Below are positions 56,547-64,000 of a DNA stretch of 64,000 nucleotides, piece after piece (within the stretch, counting starts at the first letter, position 1; the number at the start of each line of letters is the position of its first letter). The stretch is taken from assembly GCA_016179685.1 (NCBI GenBank), contig JACPCR010000053.1, positions 99,179 through 163,178 of the forward strand, given 5' to 3'. A model generated the notes under the pieces. The model did not search any database. It was not told the DNA's origin and saw only the letters and a list, made by a program, of their open reading frames with translations. The position numbers and the translations under genes were made by a program. The DNA comes from Planctomycetota bacterium. GTDB lineage: Bacteria > Planctomycetota > PUPC01 > JACPCR01.

Positions 56547-58766
56547 ATGAACGCCCTCGGCTTCGCCAGTCCCTGGATGCTTCTCGCGCTCGCCGCCGCC
56601 GCCGGCCCCGTCCTCCTCCACGCCCTCACTCGGCCGCGCCCTCGGACCCTCCGATTCCCGCCCTTCCGCTTCCTCGTCGAAGCCGGCTCCGGCCAGCAGT
56701 CCCTGCACCGCCTTCGCCTCTGGCTGCTCCTCGCTCTTCGGACCGCCGCCGTCCTCGCCCTCGTCCTCCTGTTCAGCCTCCCCTTCGTCCGCCGCAGCCC
56801 CGCCGAAACCCTTCCGGGCCGCGCCGAACGCGCCGTGCTGGTCGTGGACTCCTCGCTGAGCCTGCGGGCCTCGCCCGGAGGCGTGCCTCTTTTCGCCAAA
56901 GCCCGAGCCGAGGCCGCGGCCCTCCTGCGCCGCCTCGAGCCCGGCAGCTCGGTCGGCCTCATCTTCCTTGCCGCCAGGCCACGCGCTGCTCTCCCCGGCC
57001 TCTCGGGCAATGTTCAGGCGGTCCACCAGGCCCTGCTCGACGCCCAGCCCACCCTGGAGGCAGGTGATCCCGGCCACGCTCTCTCCCTGGCGGCCCAGAT
57101 GCTCCGCGGGAGCGGCAACCTCTACGTCTTCAGCGATTTTCAACGAACGAACTGGGCCTCGACCCGCTTCGACAACCTCGAAGGCATTTCGTGTTTCCTG
57201 CGGCCCGTCACGGACCGTGCCGCTGACAACCTCGCCGTCACCGCCGTGCGAGTCCTGCCCGCGGAACCCGTGGCCGGTGAAACCATCGAGATCGCTTGCA
57301 CCCTCTTCAACAGCTCGGCCGAGTCCCGCCAGGAAATCCTCAACCTCGAGATGAAGGGCATCTCCCAGGAGGCCCGCACCCTCCTGCGACCGTTCAGTTC
57401 CGGTCAGGCCTCCTTCACGCTGACACTCCCGTCCGGGGGAACGTTCCCGGGCAGCGTCCGGACCGGGATCGATCCTCTCCCCGAGGACAATACCCGCTAC
57501 TTCACCGTGCGTGTGCGCCGCGCCCTTCACGTTCTTATCCTGAGCGATGCCGAGTCTGAGGATCGGTCCTGCGCCTCCTTCTTCATGGGCGCCGCGATCC
57601 GGCCCTCCGATTCGGCCGCGTCCAGCTTCCAGGTCCTGCGCCGCCACAGCCAGGACGTGGACCGGTCGGCCATCGAGGCCGCGGACATCCTAGCCGTGGT
57701 CTCGCCAGCCACCCTCACGCGCCAGGCGGCTGAATTGGTGGCCTACCGCGTCGCCCGGGGCGCACACCTCCTCTGCCTCCTCGACGGGCCCACAGCGCCT
57801 GCTCTTATCGACATACTCGCCGAAGCCTCCAAAGGCGCGCTCGCCCCGCCCTTCCGGCTGCTCGAGCCTGCCCGCTCTTCTTCCGAACGCGGCGACCCCT
57901 TCGGCACGCTCCAGTTGGGAGGGACACCTCTCAAGCTTTTTGCGGACCCGGAGGAAGGCGATCTTTCCAGCCTTCGTTTCCGCCGGCACTTCGCTACCCG
58001 CGTACAGGAGTCGCGCCGTGACGAGATTCTCATCCGCTTCCCAGACGACTCCGCCGCGCTCGCCCTCTCACCCGCCGGACGCGGCGTCGCCGTCTTCGCC
58101 AATTTCTCCATCGCACCCCGGGGCGGCAATCTCATCCGCAGCCCCCTGTTCGCCCCCTTCATGGCCGAAGTTCTCCGGGCCCTGCGGCGCGGCCAGGAAC
58201 AGACCAGCGCCAGCCCGGGCATCCCCTGGGAGCTCGAAGTTCCCGAGGCCGAAGGCCTCCCCGACGGGCCAGGCTGCCGGGTGATCGACCCGGCGGGCCA
58301 ACCCGTCGAGCACCGCGTGATCGCCCGCGGCCGCTCCACGCGGCTGGCGCTCCCTCCGCCCGCCCTGCCCGGCCACTACGCCGTTCGCAGCGGCGACGCC
58401 ACGGCGGCGCTCGGCGTCGTCAACGTGGACCCGCGCGAGAGCGATACGCGCCCGCTCCCTCTCGACGGGATCGAAACCACCCTGGTGGCCGAAGGCCGCG
58501 TTTCCACCATCCGGGACGATGAGGAGCTGCTCGCCGCAGGCCGGGCCAGGCCACTCTGGCCCTGGCTCGCCGCCGCGGCCGCGGCCGCTCTCGGCCTCGA
58601 AATGGTCCTCCTCGCCATCAGCCGCGGAAGCGGAGGGACGCCTCTCTCGACGCGGAGTCCTGGAAAAAGCCCCCTCCACAGGTCCGCCGTCGCTGCACCC
58701 TTCGCCCCGGCCAGGACTCGTATCCCTGTTCAGAAGTGCAGGCGCACTTTTGAACAGGGATATTAG
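56547..58766 (+). CDS. BatA-like VWA membrane protein
   Basis: The product has 739 aa. The N-terminal BatA domain starts F-A-S-P-W-M-L-L-A-L and has two transmembrane helices (about 9-28 and 54-80) flanking P-R-T-L-R-F-P-P-F-R-F-L. A VWA domain follows with D-S-S-L-S near 99. A long extracytoplasmic region and a final transmembrane helix at about 672-690 come after. Its last residues (P-V-Q-K-C-R-R-T-F-E-Q-G-Y) are read from the hairpin at 58721-58762. It probably forms a complex with MoxR and the next protein. Confidence 0.9.
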   Translation: MNALGFASPWMLLALAAAAGPVLLHALTRPRPRTLRFPPFRFLVEAGSGQQSLHRLRLWLLLALRTAAVLALVLLFSLPFVRRSPAETLPGRAERAVLVVDSSLSLRASPGGVPLFAKARAEAAALLRRLEPGSSVGLIFLAARPRAALPGLSGNVQAVHQALLDAQPTLEAGDPGHALSLAAQMLRGSGNLYVFSDFQRTNWASTRFDNLEGISCFLRPVTDRAADNLAVTAVRVLPAEPVAGETIEIACTLFNSSAESRQEILNLEMKGISQEARTLLRPFSSGQASFTLTLPSGGTFPGSVRTGIDPLPEDNTRYFTVRVRRALHVLILSDAESEDRSCASFFMGAAIRPSDSAASSFQVLRRHSQDVDRSAIEAADILAVVSPATLTRQAAELVAYRVARGAHLLCLLDGPTAPALIDILAEASKGALAPPFRLLEPARSSSERGDPFGTLQLGGTPLKLFADPEEGDLSSLRFRRHFATRVQESRRDEILIRFPDDSAALALSPAGRGVAVFANFSIAPRGGNLIRSPLFAPFMAEVLRALRRGQEQTSASPGIPWELEVPEAEGLPDGPGCRVIDPAGQPVEHRVIARGRSTRLALPPPALPGHYAVRSGDATAALGVVNVDPRESDTRPLPLDGIETTLVAEGRVSTIRDDEELLAAGRARPLWPWLAAAAAAALGLEMVLLAISRGSGGTPLSTRSPGKSPLHRSAVAAPFAPARTRIPVQKCRRTFEQGY
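58721..58762. repeat. Apex-conserved hairpin (AAGTGC family), member 9
   Basis: TATCCCTGTTCAGAAGTGC (58721-58739) pairs with 58744-58762 around AGGC; the only non-standard pair is a G-T wobble. It lies within the end of the BatA-like frame (stop TAG 58764-58766) and 13 bp before the next ATG. Confidence 0.75.
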
Positions 58767-58775
58767 GAGGCCGCC

Positions 58776-61031
58776 ATGACCTCCTGGGTCCTCCTTCCGC
58801 CGTGGGGCGTGCGCGCCGTCGCCGCGGCCGCCGGCATCCTCATCGCCCTCGCCATCCTCCGGGTGGCCGCCGAGCGCCGCCAGGCGGGCCTCCGCCGCCA
58901 GGCCCCCGCCCTTCTCCTCCGCCTGCTCGTGCTCGCTGGCCTGCTTCTCGTGGCTCTCAATCCCACGGCCCTGCTTCAAAGGTCGAATCCCGGCATCCCG
59001 CGCCTCCTCATTCTTCTGGACACCTCCGCCAGCATGTCCTACCGGGACGAAGGCGGCCGCGGCCGCCTCGAGGCCGCGCTCGGCGTGCTCCAGGATTCCC
59101 CGGCCGTGCAGGCCCTCGAGGCCTCGTTTCTTATGGAAGCCCGCGCCTTCGACGCGCAGGCCAAGTCCGTCGACCTCCACCGCGTCGAGCCCGCCATGGC
59201 CGCCGGCAAGGCCAGCGATATCCGCACCGCGCTGGTCGAAGCCGTCCGTGGCCTTCAGGAGCGTCCGGGCCCCGCCGCCATTCTCCTCGTCTCCGATGGC
59301 CGGGCTACCGCCGAAGACACCCTCGACGCCGCCAGGCTGGCTCTCGCGGCCTCCATCCCCGTCTATGGCTGGTGTCTGGGCGGACCCGTCCCGCGGAAAG
59401 ATGTCGGCCTCCAGATTCCCTCACCCGAAACGCTCGCCTTCTCAGGGTCCGACGCCATCCTCACAGCCGAACTGAGTCAGTCCGGCTATCCCCGCCAGAG
59501 CTTCCGCGTCGAGCTTCTCCGGGAGGACCAGGTGCTCGACGCCTGCGAAGCCCAGCCGGCCGAAGGGGCCGCCGCCGTCGTCCGATTCCGCGTCCATGAA
59601 CCCCAGCCCGGCGAACACCGCTACCGATTCCGGGCCCCTGCCCAGCCCGGCGAGGCCGACCTCCTCAACAACGAACGCGCCGCCTTTCTCCAGGTCCTCG
59701 ACGAGAAGGTCAGGGTCCTCCTGGCCGAAGGCCAGCCCCACTGGGATACCAAGTTCCTCGTCCAGGCCCTCCGGAACGACCCTCACGTCGATCTCACCGC
59801 CGTCTACCGGCTGGGGCCGGACAAGTTCTTCGGACTCGTTTCCGCCGGCGGGCAACAACGCCGGGAGGAGGCCGATCTTTTCCCTCGGTCGGACGAGGCC
59901 CTGATGGCGTACGATGTCGTCCTTTTCGGCCGCGGCTGCGAATCGTTTTTCGATTCCGCTACCGAGGCGCGCCTGACGAAGTTCGTCGCCGAACGAGGCG
60001 GGGGCATCGTCTTCGCCCGCGGCAAGGCCTATAACGGCCGATTCCTCCCCCTCGCACGCTTCGAGCCCGTGTCCTGGGGCCCAGGGGCCGACCCTGAGAT
60101 TCGGCCGCATCTCACCCCGGAAGGCCTCGAGAGTCCCATTTTTGAAATCGGACCCACCTCGGACGTCCAGGCCCTGATCGGACGGTTGCCCGCCCTCGAC
60201 CAAGCCGCCTGGACTCTGGGTGAAAGGCCCCTGGCCGTCGTCCTCGCCACCGCTGGCGGTGCAACCTCTCAGGCCGACTCCGGACGCACCATCCTCCTCG
60301 CCTACCAGCGTTACGGCCAGGGCAAGGTCCTCACTTTGAATGCGACCGGGCTCTGGCGCTGGTGCCTCCGTCCCCGGGCCGCCGAGGACGAGGAAACGGC
60401 CTATGCTCGCCTCTGGAACGCCATCCTCCGATGGATGATCGCCGGGAACGTCTTCGATCCGGGCGCACAGGTCTCCCTCCGAAGCGCACGCCGTCACTAT
60501 ACGGACGAACAAACCCTCCAGTTCTTCATTCATACCCAGGGGATCGACCGCGGCGTCTATCGGCCCAGGCTGTCCATCCGGCCGACTCCGGGCCTGGAGA
60601 CACGGCCGGGCCCCGACCCGTCGCCTGCCGTCGCCTCACCCATGGAGATCGAGCCTCGGGAACAGAAGGGTGGCGGCTACAGCGCCGAGGCCGGCCCCCT
60701 CCCGCCCGGCAGCTACCAGGTCACCCTATTCAATAACGCCGGCAGGCCTGAAACTCTCTTCCTCACGGTGGAAGTCCTGAGCGCCTCCGTGGAAAATCGG
60801 GAGCTGAGCGCCGATCCCGATCTCCTGCGAAAGACCGCGGAATCTTCAGGCGGTAAAATGCTCCGCGCAAGTGAAATCTCCAGCTTGCCTGAAATCTTCA
60901 AACAGTGGCAGGCTTCAGGGCAGCAGGCCTACGAAAAACAGACGGTCTGGGACCGCTGGTGGATGCTCGGAGGCATGCTCCTCGCCCTCGGGATCGAATG
61001 GTTTCTCCGGCGGCGAGAAGGCCTTATTTAA
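58776..61031 (+). CDS. VWA/GATase-like membrane protein
   Basis: The product has 751 aa. Two transmembrane helices (about 12-30 and 43-62) precede a VWA domain with L-L-D-T-S-A-S-M-S (about 80-88). A region resembling glutamine-amidotransferase-like folds follows (V-L-L-A-E-G-Q-P-H-W-D-T-K-F ... F-A-R-G-K-A-Y), and a last transmembrane helix precedes R-R-R-E-G-L-I. This is the usual third membrane partner in planctomycete-type MoxR operons. TTAGGAGG precedes the ATG. Confidence 0.9.
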   Translation: MTSWVLLPPWGVRAVAAAAGILIALAILRVAAERRQAGLRRQAPALLLRLLVLAGLLLVALNPTALLQRSNPGIPRLLILLDTSASMSYRDEGGRGRLEAALGVLQDSPAVQALEASFLMEARAFDAQAKSVDLHRVEPAMAAGKASDIRTALVEAVRGLQERPGPAAILLVSDGRATAEDTLDAARLALAASIPVYGWCLGGPVPRKDVGLQIPSPETLAFSGSDAILTAELSQSGYPRQSFRVELLREDQVLDACEAQPAEGAAAVVRFRVHEPQPGEHRYRFRAPAQPGEADLLNNERAAFLQVLDEKVRVLLAEGQPHWDTKFLVQALRNDPHVDLTAVYRLGPDKFFGLVSAGGQQRREEADLFPRSDEALMAYDVVLFGRGCESFFDSATEARLTKFVAERGGGIVFARGKAYNGRFLPLARFEPVSWGPGADPEIRPHLTPEGLESPIFEIGPTSDVQALIGRLPALDQAAWTLGERPLAVVLATAGGATSQADSGRTILLAYQRYGQGKVLTLNATGLWRWCLRPRAAEDEETAYARLWNAILRWMIAGNVFDPGAQVSLRSARRHYTDEQTLQFFIHTQGIDRGVYRPRLSIRPTPGLETRPGPDPSPAVASPMEIEPREQKGGGYSAEAGPLPPGSYQVTLFNNAGRPETLFLTVEVLSASVENRELSADPDLLRKTAESSGGKMLRASEISSLPEIFKQWQASGQQAYEKQTVWDRWWMLGGMLLALGIEWFLRRREGLI

Positions 61032-61041
61032 GGAGTGCATC

Positions 61042-61311
61042 ATGGCAGACCAACCGGAAGCTGAGGATGCCCGCAGGCAGAAGATTCTTGAGGCCCTGGC
61101 CGCAGGACGAAAGATCGAAGCGATCAAACTTTACCGAGAAATGACGGGCCTCGGTCTCAAGGAGTCCAAAGACGCCGTAGACAAGCTCGAGGCCGAGTTG
61201 GCCGAAAAGAATCCCAACGAGTTCAGGAAACCCAAGGCCGGCTGCGCTACCGTCTTGCTCCTCGTCCTTTTCGCCTGCCTGGCCGGGGTCTTGGCCCATG
61301 CAACGGGTTAG
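61042..61311 (+). CDS. Membrane protein with L7/L12 C-terminal-like domain
   Basis: The product has 89 aa. Residues about 15-52 (I-L-E-A-L-A-A-G-R-K-I-E-A-I-K and T-G-L-G-L-K-E-S-K-D-A-V-D) match the C-terminal domain of ribosomal protein L7/L12. A single transmembrane helix (C-A-T-V-L-L-L-V-L-F-A-C-L) and a short tail follow. It lacks the L12 dimerisation domain, so it is not a ribosomal stalk protein. AAGGAGTG precedes the ATG. It is the last gene of the MoxR operon, 10 bp after the VWA gene. Confidence 0.85.
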   Translation: MADQPEAEDARRQKILEALAAGRKIEAIKLYREMTGLGLKESKDAVDKLEAELAEKNPNEFRKPKAGCATVLLLVLFACLAGVLAHATG

Positions 61312-61354
61312 TGAAAAGCAAGCGTTTGAGGCTCGCGGCTTCCTCGACGGGCGG

Positions 61355-62119
61355 TCACTCGACCAGGCCCGCCAGGGGCGTGAGCGGACAGGGCTGGGTC
61401 CAGGGGAAGAGTTCCGCCCCGGGCAGGGTGAGATCGAGCGGTCCGTACTGGAGATGCAGGATGCGGCGGCGGCCCGGGGCCGTCATCTTCTCCGAACGAT
61501 GGAGCGTCAGCGGGCAGTAAAAAAGGACGCTGCCGGCGAGTTGGTGCGCTATCACTCCCTTCTCCGACGCGAAACGCTCCTTGACGTGATCGCCCTTCCC
61601 CAGGTTCTCCCGGTGCGATCCTGGAACGACGTAAAGGGCGCCGGTCTCCGCCGTGGCCGGGTCCAGCGCGACGCGGGCGGATACGTTGCGCCGAAGCTCG
61701 AGGCCCTTGGTACGCAAAACGGGAATACCGCCTCGGATGTCCTCCGGCTCGCCCGGCGGAATTTGGGCGACGTAGATGCCCGAATCCTGATGCCAGCCGA
61801 TTTCCCAGTCGCCTCCGGGCGGCTTGTCCATCATGAGCCCGCCGGTGACACGGACCCGGCCGCCCACGAGTTGTTCCACCAGGCCGAGAAGTCGGGGATG
61901 TTGCAGCAGCCGCGCCAGGGGCCCCCGCCGCCTGGGCACGTCGCGGATGAGCGAGAGATACTCACCGGACCAGCTCAGAGCGACGTCCTTGCGGTCGCCG
62001 TCCCGCTCGAGCGTCCCGAGAGCCTCACGGAGGACCTGTACCTCGGTTGGGGAGACGACGTTTTCGACGACCAGGTAGCCGCGCTCGCGAAAGAAATGAA
62101 CCTGTTCGGGGGTGAGCAT
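61355..62119 (-). CDS. Phytanoyl-CoA dioxygenase (PhyH) family protein
   Basis: The product has 254 aa. It has M-L-T-P-E-Q-V-H-F-F-R-E-R-G-Y as in PhyH, the iron-binding W-H-Q-D-S-G (His/Asp), and the distal His and 2OG-binding Arg in L-H-R-S-E-K-M-T ... R-R-R-I-L. It is a complete Fe(II)/2-oxoglutarate oxygenase of unknown substrate. ATG 62119 (GGAG upstream) is preferred to ATG 62161. It converges with the MoxR operon. Confidence 0.9.
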   Translation of the reverse strand: MLTPEQVHFFRERGYLVVENVVSPTEVQVLREALGTLERDGDRKDVALSWSGEYLSLIRDVPRRRGPLARLLQHPRLLGLVEQLVGGRVRVTGGLMMDKPPGGDWEIGWHQDSGIYVAQIPPGEPEDIRGGIPVLRTKGLELRRNVSARVALDPATAETGALYVVPGSHRENLGKGDHVKERFASEKGVIAHQLAGSVLFYCPLTLHRSEKMTAPGRRRILHLQYGPLDLTLPGAELFPWTQPCPLTPLAGLVE

Positions 62120-62215
62120 CGGGTTGAATCTCCGGTGTGGGGGATGCTTCAGTCTCGGCATTCCAATGAAAATCGCCTTCAGAACTGAATGGCGGAACGC
62201 GTCCAGCCTGAAGCG

Positions 62216-63040
62216 CTATCTCAAATACCGGCGCAGGAAGGTCACGGCCTTGGGCACCGCGGTCTCCTCCGATTCCGCATCCTGGCCCTCGTACACCACG
62301 CTGAGGTAGCCGTTGTAGCTCAGCCGGTTGATGATGGCGAAAATACGATCGTAATCGAGCCAGGCCTCCACGCCGGTCTGAATGCGGTAAATCTTGCACC
62401 GGATATGCACGGCTTTCGGAGCGCTCTGGGCGATGCTGGCGTAGAAGTCGTAACGCGGGTCCGGCTTGCCGCCTGACCCGGAAGCGCCGGGCGAGCCGGC
62501 GTATTGGCCCGTATCCAGGATATGGGTGAAATAGGGATTGCCGACCTCATCGAGGATTCGAAGAACATCCGCGCCGGTGCGCGTGACGCACCCGTGGTTA
62601 TGATTATGAAGTCCGACGAGGACGCCGTGTTCTTCCCCGTACTCGGCGACCTCCCTCATGCAAGGCATCATCCGATTCCAGACCGCCTCTTCCGGCTCGC
62701 CCTGCGGTATCCACGCGGCGAAGATGCGGACCATGGGCACGCCCATCCGTTCCGCAACATCGATCCACTTCTTCACGAGCTGGACCTGTCCGGCCAGTTC
62801 AGAGGCCGGTTTGCCGAAATCATTGGATACTCCGAGGTAACAGATGTTCAGACCGCGCCGCAGGCAGTCCATTCGCGCCTGGCGCAGCGTCTCCGGCTCG
62901 GTGTCTGGAAACACCGAAACGAGCAGGTCCACGCCGTCGAGCCGAAACTCGGATGCTCGGTCCAGAATGTCTTTGAGCTTCATCCGGCCGGACCGGATTC
63001 CATGCAGGTAGCTGTGGGAAAGCAGGCTGAGCTTCATCAT
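62216..63040 (-). CDS. Sugar phosphate isomerase/epimerase (TIM barrel)
   Basis: The product has 274 aa. It is an AP-endonuclease-2-like barrel with L-D-G-V-D-L-L early, metal-ligand region L-H-N-H-N-H-G at about 143-149, and H-I-L-D-T-G-Q-Y. A C-terminal V-Y-E-G-Q-D provides the last Glu. Such enzymes isomerise or epimerise keto-sugars. It lies upstream of the PhyH gene on the same strand, about 97 bp apart, and may be cotranscribed. Two adjacent ATGs (63040, 63037) are possible. Confidence 0.87.
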   Translation of the reverse strand: MMKLSLLSHSYLHGIRSGRMKLKDILDRASEFRLDGVDLLVSVFPDTEPETLRQARMDCLRRGLNICYLGVSNDFGKPASELAGQVQLVKKWIDVAERMGVPMVRIFAAWIPQGEPEEAVWNRMMPCMREVAEYGEEHGVLVGLHNHNHGCVTRTGADVLRILDEVGNPYFTHILDTGQYAGSPGASGSGGKPDPRYDFYASIAQSAPKAVHIRCKIYRIQTGVEAWLDYDRIFAIINRLSYNGYLSVVYEGQDAESEETAVPKAVTFLRRYLR

Positions 63041-63106
63041 GGCGTTACCGCTCCATCACATCGAGATTGTATTGCAGCCGCGGCGAGGCCGGCTACAATC
63101 GGGTTC

Positions 63107-63214
63107 ATGGGACGGATTATCAAGAACATCGAGATTGAAGGCAAGCCGGCTGCAGCCCTGTTCGACACCGGAGCGCTCTATAGCTGCACCACTTTCTTCC
63201 AGCACGAAACCTGA
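63107..63214 (+). pseudogene. Retropepsin-like protease, truncated
   Basis: 35 codons: M-G-R-I-I-K-N-I-E-I-E-G, then L-F-D-T-G-A-L-Y-S-C-T, after which it diverges and stops. Start and D-T-G-A match the protease at 37110-37487, but about 90 residues are missing. It is probably a gene fragment; a tiny intact peptide is less likely. Confidence 0.6.
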
Positions 63215-63753
63215 GAAAACGACTTCTTCTTCTGGTCGCCGCGAGCCTCTTGCTCTGCCTGATCGACGCCCTTGTCGCACCGCGGATGGACCCACATGCC
63301 GCCCGCGGACTCGGATACCGGCATCAGGTCGAGGGACTCGACACCAGCCACCCGGACTACGCGGTCCACCGTGGATGGCCCCGTGTCCGCTTCAACCTGG
63401 TCCACTTCTTCACCTTCTGGACCGTCTGGCCTGACGTGCGGGGACAGGGCCTTTCAGGCCTGCTGGGTAGCGACGGCAACTCGGCCAGCAGCAATCTCCT
63501 CGGCCATTTCGGCGGAAGCGCGGCCCTCTCCATCGCCGGTCTTTGCATCGCTCCGAGTCGGACCGCCGTCGCCTCTTGCGGCACGGCGGTCAATGTCTTT
63601 CACGAATTCGTCGCCGAGGGACAGTATGTGGACCCATCCTTCATCGACCTCTGGCTGGACCAGCTCGGCCTGTTCACGGCTCTGGCTCTCTCCGCGGGAA
63701 TAGGCATGTGGCGGCGTCGAGCCGCGGTCCACCGTTTGACATGGCAAGCCTGA
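63211..63753 (+). CDS. Small membrane protein, VanZ-like, start unclear
   Basis: The product has about 180 aa. N-terminal R-K-R-L-L-L-L-V-A-A-S-L-L-L-C is a signal anchor. More hydrophobic stretches come later (about 75-115 and 158-175), with E-F-V-A-E-G and D-P-S-F-I-D between them, faintly as in VanZ. No ATG opens this frame. CTG 63211 (overlapping the TGA of the protease fragment) or TTG 63250 are the choices, so the gene may have lost its own 5' end. Confidence 0.55.
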   Translation: MRKRLLLLVAASLLLCLIDALVAPRMDPHAARGLGYRHQVEGLDTSHPDYAVHRGWPRVRFNLVHFFTFWTVWPDVRGQGLSGLLGSDGNSASSNLLGHFGGSAALSIAGLCIAPSRTAVASCGTAVNVFHEFVAEGQYVDPSFIDLWLDQLGLFTALALSAGIGMWRRRAAVHRLTWQA

Positions 63754-63810
63754 CTTTCTAAATTGCTGGTTTCCAAGGGGTTGGGCTATGGAAATGCAAC
63801 TTCTCAATGA

Positions 63811-63931
63811 GTTCGGGGAGGACCATCAGGTCAAGTCCATGAGGTATGAATTCCGTAGAGGAACGCGTCAGCGTTCCGTCCGAGAGATGAGATTTGAGGG
63901 CCCAGCCGAAGCGCTGACGCGCTTCGCTACG
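63811..63931 (+). repeat. Interspersed repeat R3, copy 2
   Basis: This is the inverted match of 16136-16259: CCATGAGGTATGAATTCCGT, GGAACGCGTCAGCGTTCCGTCC and GAAGCGCTGACGCGCTTCGC. Two GC palindromes (CGCGTCAGCG...; AAGCGCTGACGCGCTT) are kept in both. No gene is visible from 63754 to the right edge. Confidence 0.75.
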
Positions 63932-64000
63932 TGTGCCGGGCATGCTCGGCGTCTGGAGGTGAGAATGTGGGAGAACAGCCCCACATTCAAGTCCTCTACC

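Overview
The window is a GC-rich, densely coded stretch of bacterial chromosome from an uncultured-looking lineage. Four Hanks-type Ser/Thr kinases, one ending in a sulfatase-modifying-factor domain, occur with two Gfo/Idh/MocA oxidoreductases, two phytanoyl-CoA dioxygenases, a DUF4838 secreted protein, a MoxR/DUF58/VWA operon and very large secreted beta-rich proteins. This mix is typical of Planctomycetes/Lentisphaerae-type bacteria and neighbouring candidate phyla. The phylum assignment is inference from gene content only; no rRNA is present.

Layout. 1-4.7 kb: tail of a PhyH dioxygenase, a glycosyltransferase-like gene, an AbrB/Doc toxin-antitoxin pair and an ERCC4 (XPF-type) nuclease, separated by repeat-rich DNA. 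4.8-11.6 kb: a sugar dehydrogenase and two zinc-ribbon kinases. 11.7-17.4 kb: YyaL-like thioredoxin protein, queG, yqeC, a HepT remnant and a second dehydrogenase. 18-24.9 kb: dnaK, an FHA-kinase, purE, dtd, mtnA and a 2-hydroxyacid dehydrogenase. 25-29.4 kb: a BatE-like TPR/SH3 protein, then REC-GGDEF, REC-histidine kinase-STAS and a lone receiver. 29.7-37.5 kb: a hydrolase, tRNA-Leu(UAA), a large kinase with a periplasmic tail, a propeller-type glycosidase-like gene, a DegT aminotransferase and a retropepsin-like protease. 38.2-48.7 kb: three consecutive paralogous giant membrane-anchored proteins of unknown function. 49-54 kb: DUF4838 protein, astA and an SDR. 54.2-61.3 kb: the MoxR, DUF58, BatA-like, VWA/GATase-like and L7/L12-like operon. 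61.3-64 kb: PhyH, a sugar isomerase, a truncated retropepsin and a small membrane protein.

Intergenic DNA is unusually structured. At least six repeat families recur. The most striking is a short hairpin family with a conserved apex (AAGTGC, four loop bases, GCACTT) on stems whose sequence differs from copy to copy while pairing is kept. Its copies sit at gene boundaries, notably at three of the four junctions before and inside the MoxR operon and between two of the giant-protein genes. A second, about 290-bp element forms the DNA just ahead of purE and encodes the last residues of astA. Fragments of HicA, HepT and an OmpR-type regulator show that these spacers also collect decayed genes.

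How the genes work together (inference): the kinases, receiver proteins and c-di-GMP-type output give a heavy signalling load. The MoxR operon and the three giant proteins look like envelope or secreted-protein maturation systems. The scattered dehydrogenases, PhyH proteins, sugar isomerase, glycosidase-like and DUF4838 proteins suggest polysaccharide or sugar catabolism.
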